Source: Paludibacteraceae bacterium (GTDB lineage: Bacteria > Bacteroidota > Bacteroidia > Bacteroidales > Paludibacteraceae). From it: a stretch of DNA of 64,000 bases. The DNA lies in the NCBI GenBank assembly GCA_028694915.1, contig JAQVJY010000005.1, forward strand, positions 1-64,000. The letters are read 5' to 3'. Both the position numbers and the translations under genes were made by a program. The notes below the pieces were generated by a model. The model did no database searches. It was not told the origin of the DNA and saw nothing but the letters and a program-made list of their open reading frames with translations. Positions within the stretch are counted from its first letter, which is position 1. Every line of letters begins with the position of its first letter. Below, one piece after another: positions 8,939 to 18,975 of the stretch.

Positions 8939-10630
8939 ATGAAAAACAAATTGAGCTATTTCGTGGCACTGTTATGTGTTGTAAGTTCTTGTACCACAGA
9001 TATCGACTTCAGTAATTTGTCGACAGAAGTTGGTTACAACACCGCCTTGGTTATTCCTGTAGGCACAGTGCATGCCACCATCGACAAAGTTTTAACGCTT
9101 GTTGGTGACGATGTCATAAAAAAAGATGCAGAATTAAACACCTGCTATCTCTGGTGGAACGATAGTATTATTATCAACACCACTAATATTAACATTGCTG
9201 ATTTCACGGAGGGTAAAGAATTAATCTCGACTTTTGATTTAGGTCAAAAAGCCGAAGATGAAGGATTACCAGTTCCAGGTATGATGCCTGCTGGCAGTTA
9301 TTCGTTTCCCTTGAATTTTCCATACGATTTTGACTACGACGATTACGATGAAAACAATGTACAAACTCAACGCGTGGATAGTGTTATTATTAGCAGTGCT
9401 CGTCTCTACCTAAAAGTGAATGCTACAGATGTGCCGTTGGCAGCTTATCCTGTGACTATGAAGGTCGAATTTCCTGCCATTCCAGAACTGAGTACCTTAA
9501 ATTTCATCATTGATCACGACGGACAAGAAATTAACGAAGCATTGGGCAATTTTAGAATCAGATTTAGACCAGATTCTACATTGACACCGCTTAAAGTAAC
9601 CTACACATTTACTTCGGACGGTTCATTGCCTATCGCATCCACTTCAAAAATAACCACGCACACCCAATTTCAAATCATTGACTGTACCAAAGCATGGGGA
9701 TTTTTCAATAAAAAGAATGTGATTACACACGATGATGTAGTACAAGATATCCCAACTGACTTTTTTGAATCATCACTATTTAAAGATAATAGTTTATTGT
9801 TCACCAATCCTTTAATTGATTTCCGCATTATGAACGATGTGGGCATTCCAATGGATTTTGAAGTAGAACATATCAAAGCGGTTGATAAAGATGGTCAAGA
9901 ACGTCTAGCTGATTTTAATGGAAGTCCAAATTGCGTGATCCGACTAGAAAAACCACAAACCGAAGGTGGGTTCTCTGAAAATTGGGCACACTTTAATAAA
10001 ACCTACGGACGTACCGATCGTTTATTTGAAATTACACCCGCTAAGTTTGAATACAAATTCAATGTCAGCGTAAGCAATTTTAAAAATGTGTGGGAACAAC
10101 AACATTACATCTATTTCCCTCCAACCATAAACATGTATGTAACGGCTAAATTACCTTTCCAATTTAACCCAACCTCGTATTATGCTTACAACGACACTTT
10201 AGCAGCGGATATTGAAACCTTAACTGGCGTTTCGGCTAAACCAACAGAATTAACGGTTAATAATTTGAATGTGCATTTTAAATCGACCAACAAATTGCCT
10301 GTTAAAGCTGTTGCTACGGCTATTTTCTTGGATGCATCAGATCAAGAAATTTACCGCCAAGAAGGAATAGACATCGCCTCGGGTGTTGTGAATTCAGAAG
10401 GGATAGTTACCACCGCAGTAAAAAGTAACTTCTCTATCAAATTTGTAGAGTCAAGCATTATCTCCATTTGGAAAACTAAAAAAATTGTATTGTCGGTTCG
10501 CGTAGATGGACAGGACATCAATTCGTTAATAAACTTCCAATTGAACGACGAGCTGACCACCTCCGTAAGCTTATATATAAAAGGTGGCATCAAAACAGAC
10601 TTGGACACAGTAGGTAACATTTTCAAATAA
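8939..10630 (+). CDS. large outer-surface lipoprotein of unknown function
   Basis: 563 residues with signal peptide and lipobox ALLCVVSSC (lipid-anchor Cys at residue 18). The rest is beta-rich, with repeated patterns of small beta domains (for example TVNNLNVHFKSTNKLPVKAVATA, and a late segment SVRVDGQDINSLINFQLNDE) that suggest several immunoglobulin- or LEA-like modules. It ends 6 bases before the OmpA-family gene, so the two are almost certainly cotranscribed and may act together at the outer membrane. I do not recognise a catalytic motif. Confidence 0.75.
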   Translation: MKNKLSYFVALLCVVSSCTTDIDFSNLSTEVGYNTALVIPVGTVHATIDKVLTLVGDDVIKKDAELNTCYLWWNDSIIINTTNINIADFTEGKELISTFDLGQKAEDEGLPVPGMMPAGSYSFPLNFPYDFDYDDYDENNVQTQRVDSVIISSARLYLKVNATDVPLAAYPVTMKVEFPAIPELSTLNFIIDHDGQEINEALGNFRIRFRPDSTLTPLKVTYTFTSDGSLPIASTSKITTHTQFQIIDCTKAWGFFNKKNVITHDDVVQDIPTDFFESSLFKDNSLLFTNPLIDFRIMNDVGIPMDFEVEHIKAVDKDGQERLADFNGSPNCVIRLEKPQTEGGFSENWAHFNKTYGRTDRLFEITPAKFEYKFNVSVSNFKNVWEQQHYIYFPPTINMYVTAKLPFQFNPTSYYAYNDTLAADIETLTGVSAKPTELTVNNLNVHFKSTNKLPVKAVATAIFLDASDQEIYRQEGIDIASGVVNSEGIVTTAVKSNFSIKFVESSIISIWKTKKIVLSVRVDGQDINSLINFQLNDELTTSVSLYIKGGIKTDLDTVGNIFK

Positions 10631-10636
10631 TCGACC

Positions 10637-13159
10637 ATGAAAACAAGAAAACTAGTTATCGCGATAGCACTTACAGTAAGTGCATTATGCACCGTAAATG
10701 CGCAAACAAACACGTTCTATTTCATGGACGAAGTTCCTATGCGCAATAGCATGAATCCGGCCTTTTTGCCGAATACCAGTTTCTATTTTGACTTTGTATT
10801 TTTACCAAATCTATATTTGGGCGTGGGTAATAATTCCTTCACCATGAAAGATTTTCTTATCAATCAAAATGGGCAATTAATGACTCCACTACATCCATCA
10901 CTAAATGTGGATGATTTTTACAAACATATCAAGAAGACAACCTCTTTGGACATGGAGTTCCAATTGAATCTTTTATCTTTTGGCTTCCGTTTTAAAGAAA
11001 GAAATTACATTACATTCGATATGGATGTAAAACTCAACGGCGCCACTTATATACCAAAAGATCTATTTAAACTCGGTTTATATGGAACACCAGAGGAGTT
11101 TGGGATCAATCGCTTTGATTTTAGTCAATTAGGCGTAGAAGCCGCATTGTATAGTGAAGTAGGCGTTGGCTACATGCGTCGTATCAACGACCAGTGGACC
11201 GTAGGTGGTAAACTCAAATTTTTGATGGGTTATGCCGGCGTCACCTCTAAAGTAAATACATTGGAGTTAAATGCTTCGCAAGAGGATTGGACCGTAAAAG
11301 CTGATGCTGATGTATATGCTTCGTTACCATTAAATTATCAAATGCGTGGCGACACGATTGATTTGAATACATTATCGCCTTATGCCGATGCAATGGATTA
11401 CGTAAAAATGCTTTACCAACCAGCAGGTTATGGTGGTGCCATCGATTTAGGTGTAACCTACGAGCCTATTAAACATTTGGTTGTTTCTGCAGGTGTCACC
11501 GATTTAGGTTTTATCTACTGGCATAAAAATATGATGAGCGGTAATATGAGTGGCTCATATAGTTTTACGGGCGTAAATTACGAAGTAGGTGATTCTATCG
11601 ATTTCTCAAAAATCACAGAAGAAATTGGGAACTCGTTTGCGTTCAAAACTGCTGGTTCATCTCCTTTTACTCAAATGTTACGTGCCAATGCCAATGTGGG
11701 CGTAGAATATGGCATTTTGGAAAATAAAATCAGTTTTGGTGTTTTGTCACGCACTCGATTTAACGCACAACGCGTTTCGGAAGAAGTAACCGTGGCTGCC
11801 AATTTCCGTCCGCTCGATTGGTTGAAAGCTTACTTAAGCTATTCGTTTATCAATAGCCGTTGGAATAATGTTGGTCTTGGTTTAAACCTGCGTGCAGGTA
11901 TGTTCAATATGTTTATTGCTGCCGATTACATTCCTTGTAGTTGGGCGCAAGTAACCATGAATGCTGGAGCGAGAGCCATACCGTTACCATACAACACGCA
12001 ACGTGTGAATTTACAAATGGGGATGAGTTGGAATATTGGTCGTGACAGTAGCGACAAAGACCGCGATGGCGTAAAAAATGGCAACGACAAATGTCCAAAA
12101 ACAGATGTTAAAGCACTCCGTAAATTATGCCCCGAAGTCAACCGAAAAGGCTTTGTGGACGTAGAAGGTTGCACGCTCGATGATGACAAAGACGGTGTAC
12201 CAAACTGTTACGACAAATGCCCTGATACGCCAGCTAATGTACCTGTTGACTCTGTAGGTTGTCCATTTGACGAAGATAAAGATGGCGTTTATAATCATCT
12301 CGATAGTTGTGCACACACACCACTTGGTGTGATGGTTGATACCAAAGGTTGTCCACTCGACGATGATCAAGATAAAGTGCCTAACTATTTAGACAAATGT
12401 CCAAACACACCAGCTCTAGTGATTGTCGATTCAGTAGGTTGTCCGCTTGACACCGACAAAGATGGTGTAGTAGATTATTTGGATAAATGCCCAAATACAC
12501 CAGCTAATGTACAAGTTGATGTAAACGGCTGTCCTGTTGATACCGATGGTGATGGTGTAGCTGATTATCTCGACGCTTGTCCAAATACACCTAAAGAAGC
12601 CTACAGTACAATTGATACTAAAGGTTGTCCAAAAGATACCGATGGCGACAAAGTGCTTGATTACCTCGACAAATGCCCAACCACGGTTGGCTTGCCAAGT
12701 AACTATGGCTGCCCAGAATTAAAAAAAGAGGTACGAAGTTTGTTCAAACAAGCGATGCAAGGTATTCAATTTGAAACAGGCAAAGATGTTATCAAACCAA
12801 CTTCCTATGCTATATTAGATGCTATTGCAAAAGTCATGTTAGATAATCCGACTTATCAATTAACCATCAATGGTTATACCGATAACGTAGGCGATGACGC
12901 ATCGAACCAAGTATTGTCTGAAAAACGGGCTGCATCGGTGAAAAAATATCTTACAAATAAAGGTATTGCTGTAGAACGTATGACTTCAAATGGTTTCGGC
13001 GAAACAAATCCTATAGCCGACAACAAGACTACCAAAGGACGCGCTTTAAATCGCCGTGTAGAATTTTTGGTGGCATTTGAAAATGTGTCGTACGAAAAAG
13101 TGGTAAATCCAGAATTGCAAGACATACCCAAAACGGTAGAAACACCTGACGTGAAATAA
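10637..13159 (+). CDS. DUF5723-type outer membrane barrel with thrombospondin-3 repeats and OmpA C-terminus
   Basis: 840 residues in three parts. A signal peptide ending SALCTVNAQ leads into a beta-barrel-like region (about 20-470; starts NTFYFMDEVPMRNSMNPAFLPN) of the DUF5723 type. Then about seven calcium-binding thrombospondin type 3 repeats (DxDxDGVxxxxDxCPxTP). Last comes an OmpA/MotB domain with peptidoglycan-binding signatures TDNVGDDASNQVLSEKRA and GFGETNPIADNKTTKGRALNRRVEF. Inferred role: an outer membrane protein tethered non-covalently to the cell wall through a calcium-stiffened linker. Cotranscribed with the preceding lipoprotein. A hairpin terminator follows immediately. Confidence 0.88.
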   Translation: MKTRKLVIAIALTVSALCTVNAQTNTFYFMDEVPMRNSMNPAFLPNTSFYFDFVFLPNLYLGVGNNSFTMKDFLINQNGQLMTPLHPSLNVDDFYKHIKKTTSLDMEFQLNLLSFGFRFKERNYITFDMDVKLNGATYIPKDLFKLGLYGTPEEFGINRFDFSQLGVEAALYSEVGVGYMRRINDQWTVGGKLKFLMGYAGVTSKVNTLELNASQEDWTVKADADVYASLPLNYQMRGDTIDLNTLSPYADAMDYVKMLYQPAGYGGAIDLGVTYEPIKHLVVSAGVTDLGFIYWHKNMMSGNMSGSYSFTGVNYEVGDSIDFSKITEEIGNSFAFKTAGSSPFTQMLRANANVGVEYGILENKISFGVLSRTRFNAQRVSEEVTVAANFRPLDWLKAYLSYSFINSRWNNVGLGLNLRAGMFNMFIAADYIPCSWAQVTMNAGARAIPLPYNTQRVNLQMGMSWNIGRDSSDKDRDGVKNGNDKCPKTDVKALRKLCPEVNRKGFVDVEGCTLDDDKDGVPNCYDKCPDTPANVPVDSVGCPFDEDKDGVYNHLDSCAHTPLGVMVDTKGCPLDDDQDKVPNYLDKCPNTPALVIVDSVGCPLDTDKDGVVDYLDKCPNTPANVQVDVNGCPVDTDGDGVADYLDACPNTPKEAYSTIDTKGCPKDTDGDKVLDYLDKCPTTVGLPSNYGCPELKKEVRSLFKQAMQGIQFETGKDVIKPTSYAILDAIAKVMLDNPTYQLTINGYTDNVGDDASNQVLSEKRAASVKKYLTNKGIAVERMTSNGFGETNPIADNKTTKGRALNRRVEFLVAFENVSYEKVVNPELQDIPKTVETPDVK
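12049..12717 (+). repeat. tandem thrombospondin type 3 repeats inside the OmpA-family gene
   Basis: About seven units of roughly 30 codons, each with an acidic D-x-D-x-D-G-V loop and a D-K-C-P-x-T-P end. The unit sequences differ at the DNA level, so this is an old protein repeat and not a recent slippage array. Confidence 0.85.
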
Positions 13160-13180
13160 CTCACACGTCACACTATAAAA

Positions 13181-13213
13181 AATAGGAAGCTATGATAGCT
13201 TCCTATTTTTTTG
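13181..13213 (+). terminator. terminator of the OmpA-family gene
   Basis: AATAGGAAGCTA, loop TGA, TAGCTTCCTATT and a T-run; perfect 12-bp stem. Confidence 0.9.
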
Positions 13214-13239
13214 TACTTTTGTAACGCCTTGTAACAAAC

Positions 13240-13277
13240 AAAAAAGAGAGCAATCTTTATTCGATTACTCTCTTTTG
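13240..13277 (-). terminator. terminator of tRNA-His
   Basis: On the minus strand AAAAGAGAG pairs with CTCTCTTTT and is followed by a T-run, just past the tRNA 3' end. Confidence 0.75.
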
Positions 13278-13279
13278 CG

Positions 13280-13353
13280 GGTGGCTGATGGGGTTCGAAC
13301 CCACGACCTCCGGAACCACAATCCGGCGCTCTAACCAACTGAACTACAGCCAC
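13280..13353 (-). tRNA. tRNA-His (GTG)
   Basis: Reverse strand folds as a full cloverleaf: acceptor GTGGCTG/CAGCCAC, D-arm with AGTTGGTTAGAGC, anticodon stem CCGGA/TCCGG with loop TTGTGGT (GTG at 13317-13319), T-arm with GGTTCGAACCC. The discriminator is C, and the genomic base before position 1 is G, giving the G-1:C73 identity pair specific to histidine tRNA. CCA is not encoded. Confidence 0.97.
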
Positions 13354-13369
13354 CATGTTTTTGCGAGTG

Positions 13370-13377
13370 CAAAGGTA
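13370..13377 (-). promoter_or_regulatory. -7 box of tRNA-His
   Basis: Minus strand TACCTTTG, 16 bases before the mature tRNA 5' end. Confidence 0.65.
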
Positions 13378-13424
13378 AAGAATTATTTACTTCTAAACAA
13401 GTATAAACACTAAAAAAATGATAG

Positions 13425-14120
13425 ATGAATACTCAAAAAACCTATTTTGTTGAAAACAAAGAAATTACGGAACAAGTGAACAAAATAAAACGCATCATAC
13501 GTGGTTCCATGAACGGCATTACAGTGGAGAGTATGACACAAAAAGGGATTCATTACAAGGCAAATTTTGGAGTTGCCCTTCCTCGCTTACGTGAAATAGC
13601 CTCTCAATATGAACCCAACATGCAATTGGCTACTCAACTTTGGTTTTTAGAGATGCGCGAAAGCATGATTATTGGTTCTTTACTCGTTCCGCAGGGCGAA
13701 ATGGATACAAACACAGCCATCACTTGGTGCGAAAAAATACCCAACCACGAGTTGTCAGAAATTACGGCCATGACACTTTTTTGTCGCCAGCCAAATGCCA
13801 GCCAATTCGTAGCAAAGGCGTTAGAGAACACAAATCCATTAGTAGTTACAACCGCTATTTCTACGGCAACTCGCATAACGAAAGAGCTCCCCGACACATT
13901 GATTAAAGAAATGGTACTCCAGTTTAACACATTTGAACAACTAACGTTAGTTCAGGTCAATACCTTAGCCACCTGTTTGGCTCGAGTTGCTAGTGACAAC
14001 ACCCAACGCATTGGTCTAATAGAAGAGCTAATACAACCGTTCTCTGCATCAGAAAACAGGTACCATCAGTATATTTTTGAATATGTTACAAAAGAGCTTG
14101 AATATCTTAAACAAATCTAA
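13425..14120 (+). CDS. DNA alkylation repair (AlkD-like) HEAT-repeat protein
   Basis: 231 residues, all-helical. The start of the fold reads SMNGITVESMTQKGIHYKAN, the region that in AlkD-type proteins carries a G-V-x-x-x-x-L-R motif, here FGVALPRLREIA. Successive helix pairs follow (LWFLEMRESMIIGSLLV, EITAMTLFCR, PLVVTTAISTATRI), fitting HEAT repeats. AlkD relatives recognise or remove alkylated bases; the catalytic Trp/Asp arrangement cannot be confirmed here, so activity is an inference. Ends 73 bases before the DsbD-like gene, which has its own promoter. Confidence 0.6.
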   Translation: MNTQKTYFVENKEITEQVNKIKRIIRGSMNGITVESMTQKGIHYKANFGVALPRLREIASQYEPNMQLATQLWFLEMRESMIIGSLLVPQGEMDTNTAITWCEKIPNHELSEITAMTLFCRQPNASQFVAKALENTNPLVVTTAISTATRITKELPDTLIKEMVLQFNTFEQLTLVQVNTLATCLARVASDNTQRIGLIEELIQPFSASENRYHQYIFEYVTKELEYLKQI

Positions 14121-14158
14121 ATGCAGCTCGAGTTATTCCATTTCCCGAAAAAACTCAG

Positions 14159-14166
14159 TATCTTTG
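14159..14166 (+). promoter_or_regulatory. -7 box of the DsbD-like gene
   Basis: TATCTTTG, 28 bases before ATG 14194; supports the internal start over the longer frame. Confidence 0.6.
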
Positions 14167-14193
14167 CATAAACAAACTAAAATTAGGTCTATT

Positions 14194-16197
14194 ATGAGCA
14201 AAAAAGTTTACCTCTCAGTTCTTTTTCTTTTCTCAGCCTTATCACTATTTTCCCAAATTTACGAACCTATCACTTGGAAGATATCATCGGTTGAAGATGG
14301 TAATACGGTAGAAATTAAATTTGAAGCGGCCATTGAAAAAGGCTGGCATTTATATGGAACATCTATTCCAGAAAATGGGCCACGTCCTACGTCGTTCACA
14401 TTCAATACGCTCACTAATGCAAGTCTGACAGGAGGAGTTACATCTACCTCCAAACTCATTCGTCAATACGACGATTTATTTCAGATGGAACTAAGTTGGT
14501 ATGCCCAATCGGCCTCGTTTAGCCAAAAAGTAAAAATCACCGACAAACCTTATCACATTGCTGGCTTTGTAGAATTTATGGGCTGCAATGGTGAAACTTG
14601 TTTATCGCCTGCCAAAATTCCATTCGAATTTAAAAGCAGCAATGACGTACAAGCTACAAATGCAACTCCAATCACCAACACGCCAACGGGAAAGAGCGTT
14701 GTCACTGAAGTGATGCCTTTGCAAACCACCGCAGCTGACACAGCCACCATCATCTCATCCACAACTAGCTCAAATGACTTATACACACCAGTTATCAAAG
14801 AACTACAAGCCTTCAACAGTGAAATAAAAACCAGCGACACCTCGCTTTGGATGATTTTTATTTTAGGATTATTAGGTGGCTTTGTGGCTCTTTTTACGCC
14901 TTGCGTATGGCCTATCATTCCCATGACCGTGAGTTTTTTTCTAAAGCGCTCAAACGATAAACGTAAAGGACGACGTGATGCCATTTTATATGGAATTTCT
15001 ATCATCGTTATTTATTTAGCACTCGGCTTACTCATTACCTTACTATTCGGTGCAAGTGCGCTCAATAGTTTAGCTACGAATGCTTTTTTCAATCTATTCT
15101 TTTTTGCGTTATTGGTTCTATTCGCCGTGTCATTTTTTGGTGCATTCGAACTCACACTCCCCTCATCGTGGTCAAGTAAACTAGATCAAAAAGCCGAAAA
15201 AACGTCGGGATTATTGAGTATTCTGCTCATGTCATTTACATTGGTACTTGTTTCCTTTTCGTGTACAGGTCCTATAATTGGCACGTTATTAGTAGAAGTT
15301 TCAACTACTGGTTCGTTACTTGCACCAGCTATCGGGATGCTTGGTTTCGCGGTGGCTTTGGCATTGCCATTCAGCCTTTTTGCTTTATTCCCTTCATGGC
15401 TTAAATCGATGCCAAAATCGGGCGGTTGGTTGAATTCCGTAAAAGTGGTACTGGGATTTTTAGAATTAGCGTTAGCACTTAAATTCTTATCAGTAGCCGA
15501 TTTAGCCTACGGTTGGGGCATTCTCGACCGCGAAGTATTTCTTGTCTTGTGGATTGTTATCTTTGCTCTACTTGGTTTCTATCTATTAGGGAAATTACTT
15601 TTGCCACACGACGATAAATTGGAACGCATTTCCGTATCACGTCTCTTAATGGCGCTGGTATCGTTTGCGTTTGCCATCTACATGATTCCTGGTCTTTGGG
15701 GCGCTCCACTCAAAGCCATTAGTGCATTTGCACCGCCATTATCCACACAAGATTTCAATTTGTATACCAACGACGTACATGCTGCATTTGACGACTACGA
15801 TTTAGGAATGCGTTATGCACAAGAGAAAAATAAACCTGTAGTAGTTGATTTTTCGGGTTATGGTTGCGTCAACTGTCGCAAAATGGAAGCTGCCGTATGG
15901 ACCGATGCTCGGGTAGCCTCTTTACTACAAAACGATTACGTACTTATCACGCTATTTGTGGATGATAAAACTCCATTATCTGATCCATTTGAAGTGGAAG
16001 AAAATGGGACAAAACGTCTTATCGAAACGATTGGCGATCGCAATAGTTATCTGCAACGTCACAAGTTCGGCGCCAATGCTCAACCCTATTATGTGGTGTT
16101 AGATAACCAAGGCAAACCATTATCAGGTTCCTTTTCATTCGATGAAAATCCTGATAATTTAGTCAAATTCCTCGAAGATGGTTTGAAACGATACTAA
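14194..16197 (+). CDS. dsbD: DsbD-family thiol:disulfide interchange protein
   Basis: Transfers electrons from cytoplasmic thioredoxin across the inner membrane to periplasmic thiols. 667 residues: signal peptide (to about 20), N-terminal immunoglobulin-like nDsbD domain ending FMGCNGETCLSP, a membrane domain of about eight helices with Cys237 (TPCVWPIIP) and Cys357 (FSCTGPIIG), and a thioredoxin-like C-terminus with Cys558-Val-Asn-Cys561. All three redox pairs are therefore present. The start is set by the -7 box 28 bases upstream; an in-frame extension overlaps the preceding gene and is rejected. Confidence 0.92.
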   Translation: MSKKVYLSVLFLFSALSLFSQIYEPITWKISSVEDGNTVEIKFEAAIEKGWHLYGTSIPENGPRPTSFTFNTLTNASLTGGVTSTSKLIRQYDDLFQMELSWYAQSASFSQKVKITDKPYHIAGFVEFMGCNGETCLSPAKIPFEFKSSNDVQATNATPITNTPTGKSVVTEVMPLQTTAADTATIISSTTSSNDLYTPVIKELQAFNSEIKTSDTSLWMIFILGLLGGFVALFTPCVWPIIPMTVSFFLKRSNDKRKGRRDAILYGISIIVIYLALGLLITLLFGASALNSLATNAFFNLFFFALLVLFAVSFFGAFELTLPSSWSSKLDQKAEKTSGLLSILLMSFTLVLVSFSCTGPIIGTLLVEVSTTGSLLAPAIGMLGFAVALALPFSLFALFPSWLKSMPKSGGWLNSVKVVLGFLELALALKFLSVADLAYGWGILDREVFLVLWIVIFALLGFYLLGKLLLPHDDKLERISVSRLLMALVSFAFAIYMIPGLWGAPLKAISAFAPPLSTQDFNLYTNDVHAAFDDYDLGMRYAQEKNKPVVVDFSGYGCVNCRKMEAAVWTDARVASLLQNDYVLITLFVDDKTPLSDPFEVEENGTKRLIETIGDRNSYLQRHKFGANAQPYYVVLDNQGKPLSGSFSFDENPDNLVKFLEDGLKRY

Positions 16198-16257
16198 CAG
16201 CGCAGGATTTAATCAACTTTTCCGATTATTTTAAATGGTAAATCGGCAAAAAAATTA

Positions 16258-16265
16258 TATCTTTG
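16258..16265 (+). promoter_or_regulatory. -7 box of the bifunctional nuclease gene
   Basis: TATCTTTG, 17 bases before ATG 16283. Confidence 0.6.
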
Positions 16266-16282
16266 CCAGTCGTTTGTAAAAG

Positions 16283-16843
16283 ATGCAGAAAGTTCAGGTA
16301 AAAATTCTAGGTATCAGCGAAGTAAAATCGTCGCAAGATATCTATTGGCTACTCCTCGAAGAAGTACTCGGTGAGCGTAGAGTGCCTATTTTGATTGGAA
16401 AAATGGAAGCACAATCCATTTCAGCATCAAGCCAACAAGTGGAAACGCCTGTACCGCTCACACATCAGCTTTTCAGCAAAATTACTAGTAATTTTAATAT
16501 CAAATTGAAAGATGTTTTAATTGTCAGTAAAGAAGAAGGGCTCTTTTTAGCACAACAAACGTGGCAACATGGGAGTCATGTGTTTTTAATTGAATCACGC
16601 GCTTCCGACGGTATAGCATTGGCAATGGCCTGCAATACACCCATTTTTATGCACACAGCTATATTTGACAAACTGGACGAAATACGTAGTGAACAAACCG
16701 AGACAGAACATGAAACACTTGGAAAGCTGTCGGAAGAAACATTGAATAAGCTTTTAGCACGCAGTATAGAAGAAGAAAACTATGAACAGGCTTCTCAAAT
16801 TCGGGATGAATTAGAAAGACGAAAAAACACAACACAAATTTAA
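16283..16843 (+). CDS. bifunctional nuclease domain protein (DUF151) with UvrB/C-like tail
   Basis: 186 residues. The DUF151/BFN domain covers about 1-130, with RVPILIGKMEAQSI and ESRASDGIALAMACNTPIFM as the conserved blocks; family members have RNase and DNase activity. The last 40 residues (EETLNKLLARSIEEENYEQASQIRDEL) look like a UVR motif, the helical hairpin through which UvrB and UvrC interact. This two-part architecture is usual in Bacteroidetes. It precedes the MFS gene by 39 bases and could be cotranscribed. Confidence 0.85.
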   Translation: MQKVQVKILGISEVKSSQDIYWLLLEEVLGERRVPILIGKMEAQSISASSQQVETPVPLTHQLFSKITSNFNIKLKDVLIVSKEEGLFLAQQTWQHGSHVFLIESRASDGIALAMACNTPIFMHTAIFDKLDEIRSEQTETEHETLGKLSEETLNKLLARSIEEENYEQASQIRDELERRKNTTQI

Positions 16844-16882
16844 TTAACTCAAATCTATATTTAATCTTAAATCTCACTTATT

Positions 16883-18112
16883 ATGAACATGAAATTGCGT
16901 TTGATTATCATGAATTTTCTCCAGTACGCCATTTGGGGTGCTTGGCTTATTTCTTTAGGTGCTTACTTAGGAGGTAGTCTTAATTTTTCTGGAGGACAAA
17001 TTGGAAGTTTCTTTGCCACAATGGGTATCGCTTCATTATTTATGCCTGCCTTGGTTGGTATTGTGGCAGACCGTTGGATTCCAGCTCAAAAAGTATTAGG
17101 TATCTGTCATTTAATTGCAGCCGCATTTATGATTGCTGCAGCTTTCCAAACAACATACGACACACTCTATCCTTTAATTTTGTGTAGCGTTATGTTTTAT
17201 ATGCCAACTATTGCTTTATCAAATTCAGTGGCATTTAATGCTATCACTAAATCGGGTATGGACCCTGTGAAAGATTTCCCTCCTATTCGCGTATTTGGAA
17301 CCATTGGTTTTATCTGCGCTATGTGGGTTATCGATTTACTCCAATTAGGCTTAACCTCAAATCAAATGTTCATTTCGGCTGGTTTAGGCATAGTCTTAGG
17401 ATTATATGCTTTCACTATGCCTAAATGCTCTGTCAACAAAAATGTAGAAAAGAAAAACTGGGTGGATACATTAGGCTTACGCGCATTTGCACTTTTCAAA
17501 CAAAAGAAAATGGCTATTTTCTTCATCTTCTCGATGATGTTAGGTATGTCTTTGCAAATAACCAATGCTTTTGCTGATGGCTACATCCGTAGTTTCGGAG
17601 AAAACCCAATTTACCAAGGTACTTTTGGTGTTGATCACTCTGTGATGCTTATCTCTTTATCACAAATTTCAGAAACGCTTTGTATCTTATTAATTCCGTT
17701 TTTCTTGAAACGTTTCGGCATTAAAAAGGTAATGATTATCTCCATGATTGCTTGGGTGTTACGTTTTGCATTACTTGGGGCAGGAAATCCAGGTGCAGGT
17801 GTTTGGATGTTTGTACTTTCGATGATTGTATACGGCGTGGCATTCGACTTCTTTAATATCTCAGGCTCTTTATTCGTTGAAAAAGAAACAGACGAATCAA
17901 TCCGTTCCAGCGCACAAGGGGTATTTATGATTATGACTAATGGATTTGGCGCCTTTATTGGTTCTTACGCTGCAGGAGCCATTGTTGATACTTATGCATG
18001 GCCAAATTCTTGGTATATTTTCGCAGCTTATTCACTAGTGGTAGCAATCACATTTGCATTAGTATTCAAATACAAGCACGATCCAAACGCCATAGGGGAA
18101 ATAAAACACTAA
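16883..18112 (+). CDS. MFS nucleoside permease (NupG/XapB type)
   Basis: Twelve-helix inner membrane transporter of 409 residues. The NupG-like N-terminus is clear ([20 protein letters not shown], then [28 protein letters not shown]) and the family signature around [12 protein letters not shown] and [17 protein letters not shown] is present. Such proteins import nucleosides with protons. The middle loop [17 protein letters not shown] separates the two six-helix halves. It ends 35 bases before lptB; cotranscription is possible though the functions are unrelated. Confidence 0.85.
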   Translation: MNMKLRLIIMNFLQYAIWGAWLISLGAYLGGSLNFSGGQIGSFFATMGIASLFMPALVGIVADRWIPAQKVLGICHLIAAAFMIAAAFQTTYDTLYPLILCSVMFYMPTIALSNSVAFNAITKSGMDPVKDFPPIRVFGTIGFICAMWVIDLLQLGLTSNQMFISAGLGIVLGLYAFTMPKCSVNKNVEKKNWVDTLGLRAFALFKQKKMAIFFIFSMMLGMSLQITNAFADGYIRSFGENPIYQGTFGVDHSVMLISLSQISETLCILLIPFFLKRFGIKKVMIISMIAWVLRFALLGAGNPGAGVWMFVLSMIVYGVAFDFFNISGSLFVEKETDESIRSSAQGVFMIMTNGFGAFIGSYAAGAIVDTYAWPNSWYIFAAYSLVVAITFALVFKYKHDPNAIGEIKH

Positions 18113-18147
18113 CTAATAGCGCGTCATTTAATAAAAAAACTTACGCC

Positions 18148-18906
18148 ATGGAAGATTTAGGGATGGTATTACGCACCGAACATTTGGTGAAAACATACGG
18201 TAAACGAACCGTTGTAAATGATGTTTCCATCAATGTAAAGCAAGGGGAAATAGTAGGATTACTAGGCCCTAACGGCGCAGGCAAAACCACCACCTTTTAC
18301 ATGACCACAGGATTGGTAACACCCAATGAAGGTAAGATTTTTTTAAACGATATCGACATTACAACCTATCCTGTATTTAAACGTGCACAAGCAGGCATTG
18401 GCTACTTGGCGCAAGAGGCGTCCGTATTTCGTAAAATGACGGTAGAAAATAATATTCGTGCGGTATTAGAATTGACCACAAAGTCACGCGAAGAACAAAA
18501 CGAAAAATTAGAAAGCTTAATCAAGGAATTTCGTCTTGAAAAAGTACGAAAGAATATTGGCGACCGTTTATCTGGTGGTGAACGTCGACGTACCGAAATT
18601 GCGCGTTGTTTGGCCATTGAACCAAACTTCATTATGCTTGACGAACCATTTGCAGGAGTCGATCCAATTGCGGTTCAGGATATTCAAGACATTGTGTGGC
18701 ATTTGAAAGATCGTAATATTGGTATTTTAATTACCGACCACAATGTAGACGAAACGCTTTCGATTACCAACCGAGCCTACTTATTATTCGAAGGAACTAT
18801 CTTATTTCAAGGGACACCAGAGGAATTAGCCGCCAACCCCATAGTGCGCGAAAAATACCTCGGACGTGATTTCGAATTAAAGAAGAAAACACGCGTTGAT
18901 ATTTAA
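18148..18906 (+). CDS. lptB: LPS export ABC ATPase LptB
   Basis: ATPase of the LptBFG complex that extracts lipopolysaccharide from the inner membrane. 252 residues: Walker [11 protein letters not shown]-loop [18 protein letters not shown] (typical of LptB), signature LSGGERRR, Walker [17 protein letters not shown] and H-loop ITDHNV, ending [14 protein letters not shown]. An internal ATG at 18163 gives the more usual N-terminus [10 protein letters not shown]; the first ATG adds five residues. A strong terminator follows. Confidence 0.92.
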   Translation: MEDLGMVLRTEHLVKTYGKRTVVNDVSINVKQGEIVGLLGPNGAGKTTTFYMTTGLVTPNEGKIFLNDIDITTYPVFKRAQAGIGYLAQEASVFRKMTVENNIRAVLELTTKSREEQNEKLESLIKEFRLEKVRKNIGDRLSGGERRRTEIARCLAIEPNFIMLDEPFAGVDPIAVQDIQDIVWHLKDRNIGILITDHNVDETLSITNRAYLLFEGTILFQGTPEELAANPIVREKYLGRDFELKKKTRVDI

Positions 18907-18910
18907 TATT

Positions 18911-18946
18911 AAAAACAGCCGCATTGTTATGCGGCTGTTTTTATTT
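18911..18946 (+). terminator. terminator of lptB
   Basis: AACAGCCGCAT, loop TGTT, ATGCGGCTGTT and a T-rich tail. Confidence 0.9.
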
Positions 18947-18975
18947 TAAGCACAACACGGAATTAAAAAAATCTC

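Noticed and set aside
11926-12370. Minus-strand ORFs opposite the TSP3 repeats
   Set aside because: Produced by the repeat composition of the real plus-strand gene; no start region or family features.
12049-12717. CRISPR-like array from regular spacing
   Set aside because: The repeats are coding, diverged and encode calcium-binding TSP3 units.
13168-13356. Minus-strand ORF of 62 codons over tRNA-His and its terminator
   Set aside because: It is read through the tRNA cloverleaf and both hairpins, so it is a chance frame.
14077-14193. Upstream extension of the DsbD-like protein
   Set aside because: It overlaps the preceding gene and the -7 box; the proper signal peptide starts at 14194.
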